Of a stretch of DNA of 55,996 nt, positions 45,345-54,801 are shown piece by piece. The stretch comes from an uncultured Planctomycetaceae bacterium. Lineage in GTDB: Bacteria > Planctomycetota > Planctomycetia > Planctomycetales > Planctomycetaceae. The notes under the pieces are model-generated. The model was given only the letters and a program-made list of their open reading frames with translations, was not told the DNA's origin and did not search any database. Position numbers and translations under genes: made by a program. Each line of letters begins with the position of its first letter. Position 1 is the stretch's first letter. The stretch spans positions 1-55,996 of the forward strand of contig CALSLT010000046.1 in assembly GCA_943787265.1 (NCBI GenBank), written 5' to 3'.

Positions 45345-45743
45345 CAATCAAAACCTGCCGCGCTAGTGATTCCCCACACGCCTCGCTTTTCCGCCGCGGT
45401 GCCGCCGGTGGTTTCATCGAACATGCGATCGTTTCGCTTCGAGTCCTGCTGGTCCGTATTTCACACGACACATGTTTCGGAACACTTGGCCGCATTCCAC
45501 GCCGAACATCCCGGCGACAGAGCGGGGCTTCCAGTCTAGGTCGTACGGACATTCATCTTGCTGTTTGTCGTTAGTTTGAATGAGGATGTCTATCGTCTCA
45601 AGGAGGAGCACGATGGTCCGACGTCATGAACTGAGCGATGAACAGTGGAATGTGATCAAGAGTTTGATCCCGGGAAAGAAAAGTGATCCAGAGCGGACAG
45701 GTCGTAACAATCGATTGTTTATCAACGCCGTGTTGTTTGTGCT

Positions 45744-46869
45744 GGCGGATTCACATCTGAAGTGCAACGGATCAGAACTCAGCTCTGGTTCGGACGGGAT
45801 GGGCTTCGAGGCGGTTTACTGCTGGAAAGTGAACACCGCAGGGAGTTGGATAGTTGTGCGAACAATGCACTATTCAACGGAGAACCTGCGATGCCGTACC
45901 ACCAGCTTACTCTTGAAGAACGCGAAGTCATCTCTCAGTTACATTATTCGGGCACTGGTCCGACAAAGATCGCTCAGCACTTGAATCGTTCTCCGTCGAC
46001 CATCAGTCGCGAACTGTCTCGCAACAGGGATTCGGAAGGCTATCGAGCCGTGGCCGCTCAGGAACGAACTGCCCGACGTCGTCGCGAGCGTCCGCTCATC
46101 CGGAAGATGGACGATCCTTTCATCAACGAGTCAGTCCGTAGCGGATTGTCTCAGGAGTGGTCACCGGAAGAAATCGCTGGCCGGATGAAGCGAGATTACC
46201 GCCGGACACAATCGAGACGAGTGTCGTATCAGACGATCTACCGCTGGCTGGAGACCTGCGAATACCGCAGCCATTTCCGCTCGTTCCTGCGTCACGGTCG
46301 TTATCGCAAACGTCGGGGCATTGACGGACGAGGCCGCATCAGAAACCGCGTCAGCATCGAGCAGCGTCCGGCAAAAGTCGATTCACGCCGCCGCTTCGGT
46401 GACTGGGAGGGCGACACGGTTCACGGTGCAGATCACTCCGGCATGATCATGACCTGTGTGGAACGCAAGAGCGGATTTTTGATCACAGCAAAGATGAAAA
46501 ACGGCACCAGCGCCCGGCTGAACGCTGCCAAAGAACGAGCGTTCCGCATCATCCCGCCAACGCTGCGTCAGACACTGACCGTCGACAACGGCAAGGAATT
46601 CTCCGGCCATGAACAACTGAGCAAGCGTCTGCAGATCGCCATCTACTTTGCACACGCCTACTCCTCGAACGAGCGAGCAACAAACGAAAACACCAACGGC
46701 CTGCTGCGTCAGTACTTCCCGAAGAAGACCGACTTCCGAGACATCTCACACAACGCCCTTGCACACGTCACGAACCGGCTCAACAATCGACCTCGAAAGA
46801 GACTCAACTATCTCACTCCACTCGAAGTTCTCACAAAAGCCGGCTTTGCACTTCAGATGTGAATCCGCC
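45744..46869 (+). mobile_element. IS30-family insertion sequence, complete (1126 bp)
   Basis: Perfect 24-bp terminal inverted repeats (left end GGCGGATTCACATCTGAAGT, continuing GCAA; mirrored at 46846-46869). It is flanked by a 3-bp direct repeat GCT (45741-45743 and 46870-46872). Comparison with IS5 copy 1 shows the uninterrupted target GTGCTGAAAAC, confirming precise insertion and the 3-bp duplication. Confidence 0.95.
45891..46862 (+). CDS. IS30-family transposase
   Basis: ATG 45891 with GGAGA seven bases upstream; 323 residues. N-terminal helix-turn-helix (LTLEEREVISQLHYSGTGPT, IAQHLNRSPSTISRELSRN) and a C-terminal rve/DDE core: Asp in DWEGDTVHG, Asp in TVDNGKEFSGHE and Glu in RATNENTNGLLRQYFPK. 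All IS30 signatures are present and the frame is intact, so the element is probably still able to move. The gene ends inside the right inverted repeat. Confidence 0.94.
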   Translation: MPYHQLTLEEREVISQLHYSGTGPTKIAQHLNRSPSTISRELSRNRDSEGYRAVAAQERTARRRRERPLIRKMDDPFINESVRSGLSQEWSPEEIAGRMKRDYRRTQSRRVSYQTIYRWLETCEYRSHFRSFLRHGRYRKRRGIDGRGRIRNRVSIEQRPAKVDSRRRFGDWEGDTVHGADHSGMIMTCVERKSGFLITAKMKNGTSARLNAAKERAFRIIPPTLRQTLTVDNGKEFSGHEQLSKRLQIAIYFAHAYSSNERATNENTNGLLRQYFPKKTDFRDISHNALAHVTNRLNNRPRKRLNYLTPLEVLTKAGFALQM

Positions 46870-47750
46870 GCTGAAAACTGGCATTCCCTGGGAAGATCTT
46901 CCTGGTCGATACGGAAAACCCAACTCGGTTTGGAAGCGGTACGATCGCTGGTGTTCCCGAGGCGTCTGGGAGCGGATTTTCCTGGCCATCGGTGAGTCAG
47001 GACTGACAGACGAATTGCAGGAAGTACAGATAGATTCTACCAGCATCAAAGCTCACCCGGTCGCTTCCACCGGACGCCGCCTGGCAGATGAAAAAAAGAA
47101 GACGCTGACGAACGACGCTGCCTTGGCCGTTCTCGTGGCGGACTGACGACCAAAGTTCACGCAGTAACTGGCAGGAGCGGCCGGCTTGTCACCTTCCAGC
47201 TGACGGTCGGTCAACCTGGCGATGCTCCTTTGGGAGAACAGTTGCTCAAAGACTTCAAACGCGGTGATGTGGGCACCATCATCGCTGACGCCGCGTACGA
47301 TTCAGACGCGATCCGCAAGCGTGCCCGACAGCTCAGGGCAAAGGTGTGCATCAAGCCAAATGCCGGACGCAAAAAGAAAAAGAGATACAACAGGACGGTC
47401 TACAAACACCGCAATCTCATCGAACGATTCTTTGGAAGAATCAAACGCTGCCGCCGCATCGCCACACGCTACGAGAAAAAGCCGGCGAACTTCGCCGGCT
47501 TCATCTGGCTCGCAGCACTAATCACAGACATGGTCTGAATGTCCGTACGACCTAGGCCAGGCCAGCGTCAGAGGTGGCCATTAGAATGTCCGTTCGCTCG
47601 AGTGTGCAGTAGTGAGTCCAGTCATGATACTCCGCTGGCGCGTAACACACGGCCGGAACGCCGCTTACGGGTGGCCTCAAATTGAATTTTCGGCCGACTG
47701 TAGTGTTGACGACCGGCAGATCGAGAGACAGGTGGAGCTTTCGCCTGATT

Positions 47751-48830
47751 ATGAAATACATTCCGCAGCCGTGGTAGCTCTTTCTCGTGACTCTGTCCGG
47801 TTGGCTGAATCGCCAGCAGCAGAAGGTCATCGACTGACTCCGGACGGAGAATGAGGTACTCAAGGAGAAGTTCAGTAAGAAACATACCATGCCGAATGAT
47901 GACCAGCGATGCCGTCTCGCAGTGTAGAGCAAGGGCGTTAGACACAAATAACTCGAAGAGGTCGGGACGTTATTCACACCTGACATCAGCCTGACTGGCA
48001 CCGAATGCTCGTCGTCAACGAGTGGGACGAACATCGGTCGTAGAAAGAACCGACCCGGCTGTCCGCTGTTGCCTGATGAGATCGTGCAACTCGTCGCCTG
48101 GAGGTCCCGCGAAAATCTCAGTTGGGCCCACGACCGAATTGCTGGTGCCATGCAGAACTTCGGTCACTGCATTTCTGATCACTATGCGGGCAACATTCTG
48201 AAGGCCCGCGGCATCGAACCAGCACCCGACCGGCAGCAACAAACCGCTCGGAAGACGTTCCTGAAAGCGCACTGGAACGTCCTCACTGCCATCGACTTTC
48301 AAGAGAGTCTCGGTGTGGACGAGGAGCGGTATTGTGACTTGCTCTTCGTTATGGAATTGAAGATATGACGCATTTACTTCGCTGGCTGGATAACCTGCCA
48401 GCATGAATTTAGCATGAGACAAGCGACACGTGCACTCACCAGTTGCGTCGACAGCTTTCTCGAGGACAAGCGATATTTGATCGTGGACCGTGATACGAGA
48501 TTCTGTGAATTATTTCGCTCGATTCTGCGTCAATCGTATGTGCAGCGAGTCAGCCTATCACCGAAGAGTCGCAACCTTAAATCGCAGTTGGAGCAGTATT
48601 TCGGTTCTCTGAACCCCGTATGCCTCGGCTGCATAATCTTCTTTCGCAAGCGGTCGCTGGAACGAGCCGTTCGTGAAGACGTTAAGCACTATCATATCGA
48701 ACGAAATCATCGGAGGTTCGGCAACATGCTCATCGATTCGGCTGAGCACATTGGCGAGCTTGACGGAGAAGTCGAGTGCACCGAAAGACTCGGTGAACTG
48801 CTGAAGTACTACCACCGCACGGGGGCATAG
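47751..48830 (+). pseudogene. Integrase-core transposase relic with five in-frame stops
   Basis: One frame runs collinearly for 360 codons from ATG 47751 (MKYIPQPW) to a TAG at 48828-48830. It contains internal stops: TAG 47775, then TGA after QQQKVID, TAG after RCRLAV, TAA after GVRHK and TGA after VMELKI. No net frameshift is needed. Recognisable parts are TLSGWLNRQQQKVID, DRIAGAMQNFGH, KTFLKAHWNVLTAIDF (first Asp), YLIVDRDTRFCELFRSIL (second Asp), QLEQYFGSLN (Glu) and KHYHIERNHRRFGNMLI. This matches the rve-type transposases common in Planctomycetota. Clearly dead, and old judging by the number of substitutions. Inverted repeats could not be identified. Confidence 0.82.
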
Positions 48831-49587
48831 CAATCCACCGACATACGCGATTTACTGGATCGCCCGCGCGATTCAACTCCGCGAAGGTCCGCCGATTCGG
48901 AGTTCTGCGCGCCGCCGGAACTACGACTCATCACTCATGTCACTCGACAAGCACGTCTGACAACGAACTCAAGGCCCGATGTCCGCATGTCGTTCCTGAA
49001 CTTTGACCACACTGTATCACCGAAGCCACAGACGTGAAGATATTGTCGTTCCATGTTGGCTGGAAACTGATCAACGTTACCGATGTACTGGACAAAGTTG
49101 CTCGCAACTAGAACGCTGGCGCCGATGGCATCACAGTGTGTGGGGCCGACCAGTTCAGGGCATGGCAAAGCGGAAAGAATCCGTATTGGCCACTTGTCTC
49201 CGGACCGGGGCACTGCGAAAAAATCCGGCATCTGCCCGACACTCCGATTCCGACGAGCTCTCCTGTTCGACTCGTCCGACCGGCATTCCTGATTCACCCG
49301 TTTGAAAACTATGCCAGCACTTCTGCGGGAATTTCTGGGCGTAGGCAAACCCATTTTGCTGACGCCGTCATCAGGGAAAACGTCCGAACCTTCACACATC
49401 AACCTGCCGCGCATGACCAACGACGGTCAGTGCTCTTCAGCGGGCTGGTAGCAGTGAGAAATATAAAATTGGCTCACGTCGCTTTGGAGTTCGAATCGTT
49501 TTCAGTAGAAATGACAAACTTTGCGCACCGTTCTGCTTTGCCCATTCATTCATCATGGTTCAACAAGGCCCAGACAGCGAGTCAGTG
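48831..49587. other. Intergenic or decayed sequence, about 750 bp
   Basis: No credible intact gene. The reverse-strand open frame at 48935-49420 and several forward ones lack motifs and start signals. Given the relics on both sides this may be eroded coding DNA, but nothing can be named. Confidence 0.4.
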
Positions 49588-51011
49588 ATGTCCGAGTTAA
49601 CCCGTCGTGAATTTCTCAATCAAACCGCGGTCGCGGGAACGTTAGTTTCGATCATGGGGGGAGTCAGCCTGGCGGCGAAGCCGTCCGCAGTCCCTGGTCG
49701 GAAACGGCCTCGCGTGGCGGCAATTTTCACAGTGCTGCGATTTCGCAGTCATGCCTACAACATTTTGGAAAATTTTCTCGGCCCGTATTACTTCCGAGGG
49801 AAACTGGTCGATCCCGGTGTCGATGTCGTTTCATTTTACGCGGATCAGTTTCCTGATGATGACATGGCGAAAGAGGTCTCCGGTCGGTTTGGCATTCCAC
49901 TATGCAAAACGATTGAGGAGGCCATGTGTGTCGGTGGTCAGAAACTCGCCGTGGATGCTGTTCTCTCGATCGGCGAGCACGGCAGCTATCCATACAACGA
50001 GCGTGGCCAACATCTTTACCCGCGGAAACGGTTTTTTCGATGAGGCGACAGCCGTCATGGAAAAATCCGGCCGCTATGTGCCGTTTTTTTAATGACAAGC
50101 ATCTCTCGTACGACTGGGCTGAAGCGAAAGAGATGTACGACACCTGTCGCCAGAAATGGGATGCCTCTTATAGCTGGCAGTTCCGTCCCGATGGCTCAGC
50201 GGCGGCCAATGTTGCATTTAGAGCCGGGAGCGCAAATCGAAGAAGCTGTTTCAATACACGGCGGCGGTCTGGAGAGTTATGACTTTCACGCGTTGGAAGT
50301 TCTGCAGTCGATCGTCGAATCCCGAGCCGGTGGCGAAAACCGGTATCAAGAGCGTCGAACTTATCTACGGCGAGGCCTTCGAAGATGCTAGCAAGTCAGG
50401 TCGCTGGTCAACGGACCTTGTTGAAGCGGCGGTGAAGGCCGAAACGGATATGAATGCCGTCCGCCAGGGGCGACCAACTCAAGGAGTTTTTTTCAAGGTC
50501 TAGTTCGAAGTCCACGGTCTACGAGAAACCGCCAGGCCCCTCTGGCTCGTATGCAATCTGTCTTACTTACCGAGACGGTCTCAACGCGACCGTTCTAAAA
50601 ATTGGCGGCAGCGGCGATCGCTGGAATTTTGCATGCCGACTTCGGGATTCAGCGACTCCCCAGGCGACAGCATTCTTCAATAGCCCCCTGGGGCAACCGA
50701 GGCCTCTTCAAAGCGCTTTCGCACGCGATCCAGCACACCTTTACTACCGGCGAGGAACCCTTTCCGGCAGAACGAACACTGCTGACGACTGGAACTGTTG
50801 AGGCTGTTATGCACTCGTGGCAGAACAAGGGGCAGCGCATCGAGACTCCGCATCTGGCAATCAAATACCAACCAGAAGAGTGGGTCGCGTTTTCGAGGAA
50901 AACGGCAAGACCTGGTCGATCATCACAAAAGACGTTCGACAGCCGGCTGGTTTTGAACCACGGTCGTTTGATGAGCTGGGCGAATCGGACTCCGGAAACA
51001 AGAGTTCCTGA
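49588..51011 (+). pseudogene. Tat-exported conserved planctomycete protein, about seven frameshifts
   Basis: ATG 49588 gives a Tat-like signal (LTRREFLNQTAVAGTLVS) and a mature start RPRVAAIFTVLRFRSHAYNI. The coding track then moves through frames at about 50035 (six T for five), 50085 (seven T for six), 50155 (extra A), 50337 (extra A), 50490-50550 (site unclear), 50683 (five C for four) and 50895 (two extra T). Joined across these, it reads HLSYDWAEAKEMYDTCRQ, MPLIAGSSVPMAQRRPML, SIHGGGLESYDFHALEVL, SVELIYGEAFEDASKSGRW, YAICLTYRDGLNATVLKIG, LFKALSHAIQHTFTTGEEPF and GKTWSIITKDVRQPAGFE. It looks like one well-conserved protein of about 470 residues of unknown function. Confidence 0.8.
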
Positions 51012-51023
51012 TCAGTGCTGCCA

Positions 51024-51947
51024 TTAGCTTCGGCCAAGCCAGCTTCCAAGTTTGTCGAAGCCTTTTCTTATAGCTCGACCGCTGACTAGTTCCTCGGTCC
51101 AGGTTCCCTTGCTGTCACTGAAATTGGTCCACACAGCTTCAATGTATGGCGCTGAGGTGTCTTTCAGTGTAACAAACAACCCGTCCTGACGAATCGTGCT
51201 AAGAGACTCGCAGTAGTGTTCGATGAACGGGCGTGAAACGAGTCCCCCAACGACTTGTGCGCCCGTGAAAGTTCCCTTTCCGACGGTCTTGACTCGACTT
51301 AGCGTCCCCATGGTGACGGCACCTGAGACTCCCAGCAGCGACACGTTTTCGTCAGTCGCTACAGACTTCATCTCATCCCAGTACTTCTTTAACTCGGCTT
51401 CTGGCAGGGATGGAGCGAATGTCCGCAGACGCGAGTTCCTTCCGTGTTGCATCGAGAGACTCCTTAAGTTGGTCGACTGACAGAGGGTGGCGGTGTCGAA
51501 CATTGATGCGGCGTTTCCAGACGCATTTCTCACGGCGGAAAGAACATCGTCAACGTTGTGAATCGTCGCGTCGTCGTCGATGAGTCCTTGCTTCTGCAGC
51601 TCAGCCGCCAGCTCCTGAACACAACTTCCTGCTCCGTAGGCCAGGTCACTGACAATTGCCATCATCCATACGGGTGAGGTATGCAGCGTCGCAAGTCCGG
51701 CTAGATCGACGAAGTTGCCGACAGCCTTGCGGGCCATCAGGTCTTCCTGTTCGTTTGAAGAATCGTTTTCGTCACTATTCTCGGCCTGTTTGGCCTTCTT
51801 CACTCCACCGATTTCACGAGTCAGCATACCGAGCGAGTTTCGCACGACGATTTCGTAAGTCTTCGAACTCTGAAATGCCTGAGGTACGAGAAAGCCAGCC
51901 GCTTCGGTCGCCGCTCCGGCAGCCAAGGCCGACAGAACTACGAACAA
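51024..51947 (-). CDS. Hypothetical exported protein
   Basis: The open frame reaches 52217, but codons above about 51980 overlap the zinc-ribbon gene in another frame. A TTG at 51947 gives a signal-like start (LFVVLSALAAGAATEAAGF) and 307 residues. Features: an Asp/Glu/Ser-rich stretch (AENSDENDSSNEQED), small-residue-rich segments (VGNFVDLAGLATLH, MMAIVSDLAYGAGS, SLLGVSGAVTMGTL) that could contact membrane, and an amphipathic C-terminus (FDKLGSWLGRS). Family not recognised. It lies 32 bp after the zinc-ribbon gene on the same strand. Its frame is intact, unlike its rightward neighbours. Confidence 0.55.
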   Translation of the reverse strand: MFVVLSALAAGAATEAAGFLVPQAFQSSKTYEIVVRNSLGMLTREIGGVKKAKQAENSDENDSSNEQEDLMARKAVGNFVDLAGLATLHTSPVWMMAIVSDLAYGAGSCVQELAAELQKQGLIDDDATIHNVDDVLSAVRNASGNAASMFDTATLCQSTNLRSLSMQHGRNSRLRTFAPSLPEAELKKYWDEMKSVATDENVSLLGVSGAVTMGTLSRVKTVGKGTFTGAQVVGGLVSRPFIEHYCESLSTIRQDGLFVTLKDTSAPYIEAVWTNFSDSKGTWTEELVSGRAIRKGFDKLGSWLGRS

Positions 51948-51979
51948 CCCGTTCCGGAAGTGTCGCGGTGTAGAGCAGG

Positions 51980-52309
51980 TTATCGACTGAGCGAACTTGA
52001 TCGATCCGTATCGTCGACAGATTCGCCTGCGTCCAGCCACACACTTCCACACTGGTTGCACACATCCAGAGCCGCGTCTCCGAGCTGAACGGTCTTCATC
52101 AGATCGCCATCGGCTGGGCACCGAAGTTGTTCCTGCTCCGGCGACTCCGTCGCCAGGTCCAGCGCTTCGGCCTGGATGTCCGCGGCTGGAACAAGCCAAC
52201 CGGAGCACTGAGGACATCTCAAAGAATCACCGGAATCCGATGTGGTCAGTTCAATATTACAGCGAGGGCATGTCATGGCCGGTGGTTCCTGATTTCGTTC
52301 AGTCGACAT
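51980..52309 (-). CDS. Small zinc-ribbon (zf-TFIIB-like) protein
   Basis: 109 residues from ATG 52309; ATG 52276 (starting at CPRC) has a better AGGA site and is an alternative. Two CxxC pairs near the start (CPRC, CPQC) form a zinc ribbon. A second Cys-containing unit (CPADGDLM, then CNQCGSVWLDAGE) matches the zf-TFIIB consensus ending in W-x-D-x-G-E. Probably a small metal-binding protein; its role is unknown. The gene downstream may be a partner. Confidence 0.75.
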   Translation of the reverse strand: MSTERNQEPPAMTCPRCNIELTTSDSGDSLRCPQCSGWLVPAADIQAEALDLATESPEQEQLRCPADGDLMKTVQLGDAALDVCNQCGSVWLDAGESVDDTDRSSSLSR

Positions 52310-52668
52310 GAGTAGTTACGTTCGTCGAAAAACAGTGTTGGGGCTACGGAACGTCGCAGTCGATAAGCAGATCATAAATTTCCGAGGGGTATAACCTCAG
52401 CGTTTGATTGCATCTGGTTAAACGATTCAGCCGGACTCCAAGCCACTTTTGGCATCGGAGTTGCGACCACACAGACTTCTTCCAGCTCAGCCGCTTGACT
52501 TCGCGAATCATGCCTCGGAATCTGATGTACGACTTCTTCAAATTCAGATCACATTATCATAGGCCGAGAACTTCGTGCGATGAGTTGTGGACAGTGTGCC
52601 GTTGGCGTAACAGGTTACACCGAATGGCAGTTCTGAATCGATATGCGAACTGAACGGGGAGCTTGCGA
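52310..52668. other. Divergent intergenic region, about 360 bp
   Basis: Lies between the leftward zinc-ribbon gene and the rightward oxidoreductase relic. No promoter motif or RNA could be called. A GGGGAG site (52655-52660) precedes the GTG start of the oxidoreductase. Confidence 0.4.
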
Positions 52669-54560
52669 GTGCTGACGCTGCATGAACTCGAATGTGACAT
52701 TCTGGTTGCTGGCGGCGGTCCGGCCGGAGTGCCGTGCGCTGCTCGCGGCAGCGCGATGCGGAGCGAAGGTGATTCTCTGCCAGGACCGGTCGGTACTCGG
52801 CGGCAATGCATCGAGCGAAGTTCGTATGCACATCGTCGGAGCCAATGGTACCGGTCGCTTTGACCGTGGGGCGGAGCTGGAGACCGAGGCGCGCGAAGGC
52901 GGAATCATCGAAGAGATTCGATTGGACAACTGCGTCCGGAATCCGCAACGATCGGCGTCGATGTTTGATCTCATCCTGTATGACAAGTGTCGAGTGGAAT
53001 CGAATCTCACATTGATGCTGAACACCGCCGTCACCGGTGTCGAGATGCGTGATGCAGAGCAGAACGAAATTGCGGTTGCCCTCGCCGAACGGCAAAGCAC
53101 CGAAGATCGATTCCGCATCCGGGCTCAGACGTTTATCGACTGCACCGGTGATGGGCGACTTGCTTTCGAAGCCGGCGCTGCGTTTATGCGCGGACGCGAA
53201 AGTACGACGGAGTTCAGTGAGCCACTCGCGCGTGTGATCAGGCGGATTTGCAGCAGCTTGGATCAACCGTGTTGATTACGGCACGCAGACACGATCGCCC
53301 GATGCCGTTTATCGCTCCGGATTGGGGCCGAACTTTTTCGAAGGACGAACTTCGACTGCGTTTATACTCTGTGCCCGGTGAAGAGGAACCAACCCACGAA
53401 TACGGTTACTGGTGGGCCGAGTGGGGCGGGGCGCTCGATACGATCAAAGACAACGAGACGATTCGAGACGAACTGCTGGCCGTTACGCTCGGCATCTGGA
53501 ATCATGTCAAGAACGGTCCGCCCGGCACACCATCCGACGACGATCCGTTTGACGCTTCTCACTGGGCACTTGAATGGCTCGGATTTCTTCCTGGTAAGCG
53601 TGGAGAGTCGCCGATTTATTGGGCAGCATGTCCCTGACTCAGCAGCACCTCGAATCGTCTTGCGTCTTCGACGACGCCATCGCGTATGGCGGTTGGTCGA
53701 TGGATCTGCATCCGCCCGAAGGCGTGGATGCTCCCAACGAAGAACCGTGTGAGCAGCATGTCCTGCCGCATCTTTACGACATTCCCCTGCGGACCTGCGT
53801 CGCTCGGGACATCCAGAACCTGATGTTCGCCGGACGTAACATCTCGGCGACGCACGTCGCATTTTCGTCAACTCGAGTCATGGCGACCTGCGCGGTCGTC
53901 GGACAAGGTGTGGGGACCGCAGCGGCGCTCGCGGTCAGGACGAAACGTCTCGCCTGATAAAATTGTTTCGAACGCAACGCTCGTGAGCGAGATTCAGCAA
54001 CGGTTTGCTGCGAGACGATGCGTTTCTGATCGGGGCGGGCAAGTGGCTCGACCGACGATCGCACGCGTTCGGCACACATCACGGCTTCCAGTGAACAGGA
54101 ACGTGGTGAGGCCATAAACGTGGTGTCCGGGCAGACAAGAAGCGTTCACGGCGACCGCGGTGTTTCACCAGATCGTGCTGCCGCGGGACTGCATCGCTGG
54201 ATGGCGATGCCGGGCGAACTGCCCACGTGGATTCAGTTTGACTGGGACCAGCCGCAACCGATTCACTCCGTCCAGCTTGTCTTTGACACGGGCATGCATC
54301 GTCATCTGACGCTCAGCCATCACGATGGTTACACGTCCCGCATGATGTGGGGTGAACCACAGCCAGAAACCGTCCGCGACTACGCCGTACAGATCGTGAT
54401 CGATGGTGACTGGGCAACCGTCTGCGAAGTCTCGGACAACTACCAGCGACTTCGTCGGCACACTCTGCCGGAGTCGGCATGTACTGATTCCATCCGAATT
54501 CTGGTGTCACGTATGAACGGCATCGACCACGCAAGAATTATGGAGGTCCGAATCCAATGA
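52669..54560 (+). pseudogene. FAD-dependent oxidoreductase with a C-terminal discoidin-like domain, multiply frameshifted
   Basis: GTG 52669 follows GGGGAG. The start HELECDILVAGGGPAGVPCA carries the dinucleotide-binding GxGxxG. The track then jumps frame at about 52735 (to ARCGAKVILCQDRSVLGGNA), 53228, 53605 (extra G), 53628 (extra C), 53950 and 53990 or later. Joined, it reads through MFDLILYDKCRVESNLTLML, TFIDCTGDGRLAFEAGAAF, EYGYWWAEWGGALDTIKDNE, DDAIAYGGWSMDLHPPEG, RDIQNLMFAGRNISATHVAF and TRVMATCAVVGQGVGTAAAL, typical of the FAD_oxidored family. The last 140 codons (from 54120) form a galactose-binding-like domain (PTWIQFDWDQPQPIHSVQLV). Restored length would be about 630 residues. Not functional as read. 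Confidence 0.82.
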
Positions 54561-54801
54561 GCAGAAGAGGGCGCGGTTGTCGACTCAATCGGATCATCGA
54601 CACACCAGCGCGAGGCTACGGTCAGCATCAGATCGGCGCTGCGTGGGAAGCAGTTTTTTGCCGGTCGGTCATGTCATCCAGATTAGGCATACCAGGAGCG
54701 ACTTATGTTACGGTTTCTGCAGGCAACTCTTTCTGTTTGAATACATTCGCGACAAGTTTCGGGCTGCTTTGGTTCCGACGGCGATTTGCTTTGGGGATGC
54801 C
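54561..54801. other. Spacer before the DUF1501 gene, 241 bp
   Basis: Contains AGGAGCG followed by an 11-codon mini-frame (MLRFLQATLSV) that resembles the beginning of an exported protein but stops at once. It may be the remnant of a gene start. No other feature was seen. Confidence 0.35.

Larger units (their letters stand above)
45613..47538 (+). pseudogene. IS5-family transposase, disrupted by the IS30 insertion
   Basis: OrfA starts at ATG 45613 (same AAGGAGG site as copy 1). It is cut after FINAVLFVL at 45743 and resumes at 46873 with KTGIPWEDLPGRYG. The slippery heptamer (47092-47098) and OrfB (to 47538) are intact. No full transposase can be made from this copy, but its ends could still be mobilised by copy 1. 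Confidence 0.92.
45540..47551 (+). mobile_element. IS5-family insertion sequence, copy 2, interrupted by an IS30-family element
   Basis: Same 16-bp inverted repeats as copy 1 (45540-45555 and 47536-47551), flanked by CTAG at 45536-45539 and 47552-47555. After removing the IS30 element and one GCT repeat the length is exactly 883 bp, equal to copy 1. The only difference I noticed is G45567 versus A290. Same orientation as copy 1, so the pair brackets about 44 kb. Confidence 0.93.

Noticed and set aside
47556..47700. Reverse-strand stretch ending VCYAPAEYHDWTHYCTLERT that looks protein-like next to IS5 copy 2
   Set aside because: It has no identifiable start, overlaps no recognised family, and lies opposite the region just before the transposase relic. 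It may be a gene fragment but cannot be supported.
48935..49420. A 161-codon reverse open frame
   Set aside because: No ribosome-binding site, signal or family motif; its composition is that of a frame opposite eroded sequence.
51024..52217. A 397-residue start for the hypothetical reverse gene
   Set aside because: The first 80 or so residues are Arg/Ser-rich, overlap the zinc-ribbon gene in another frame and do not resemble a protein start; a TTG at 51947 gives a signal-like N-terminus.
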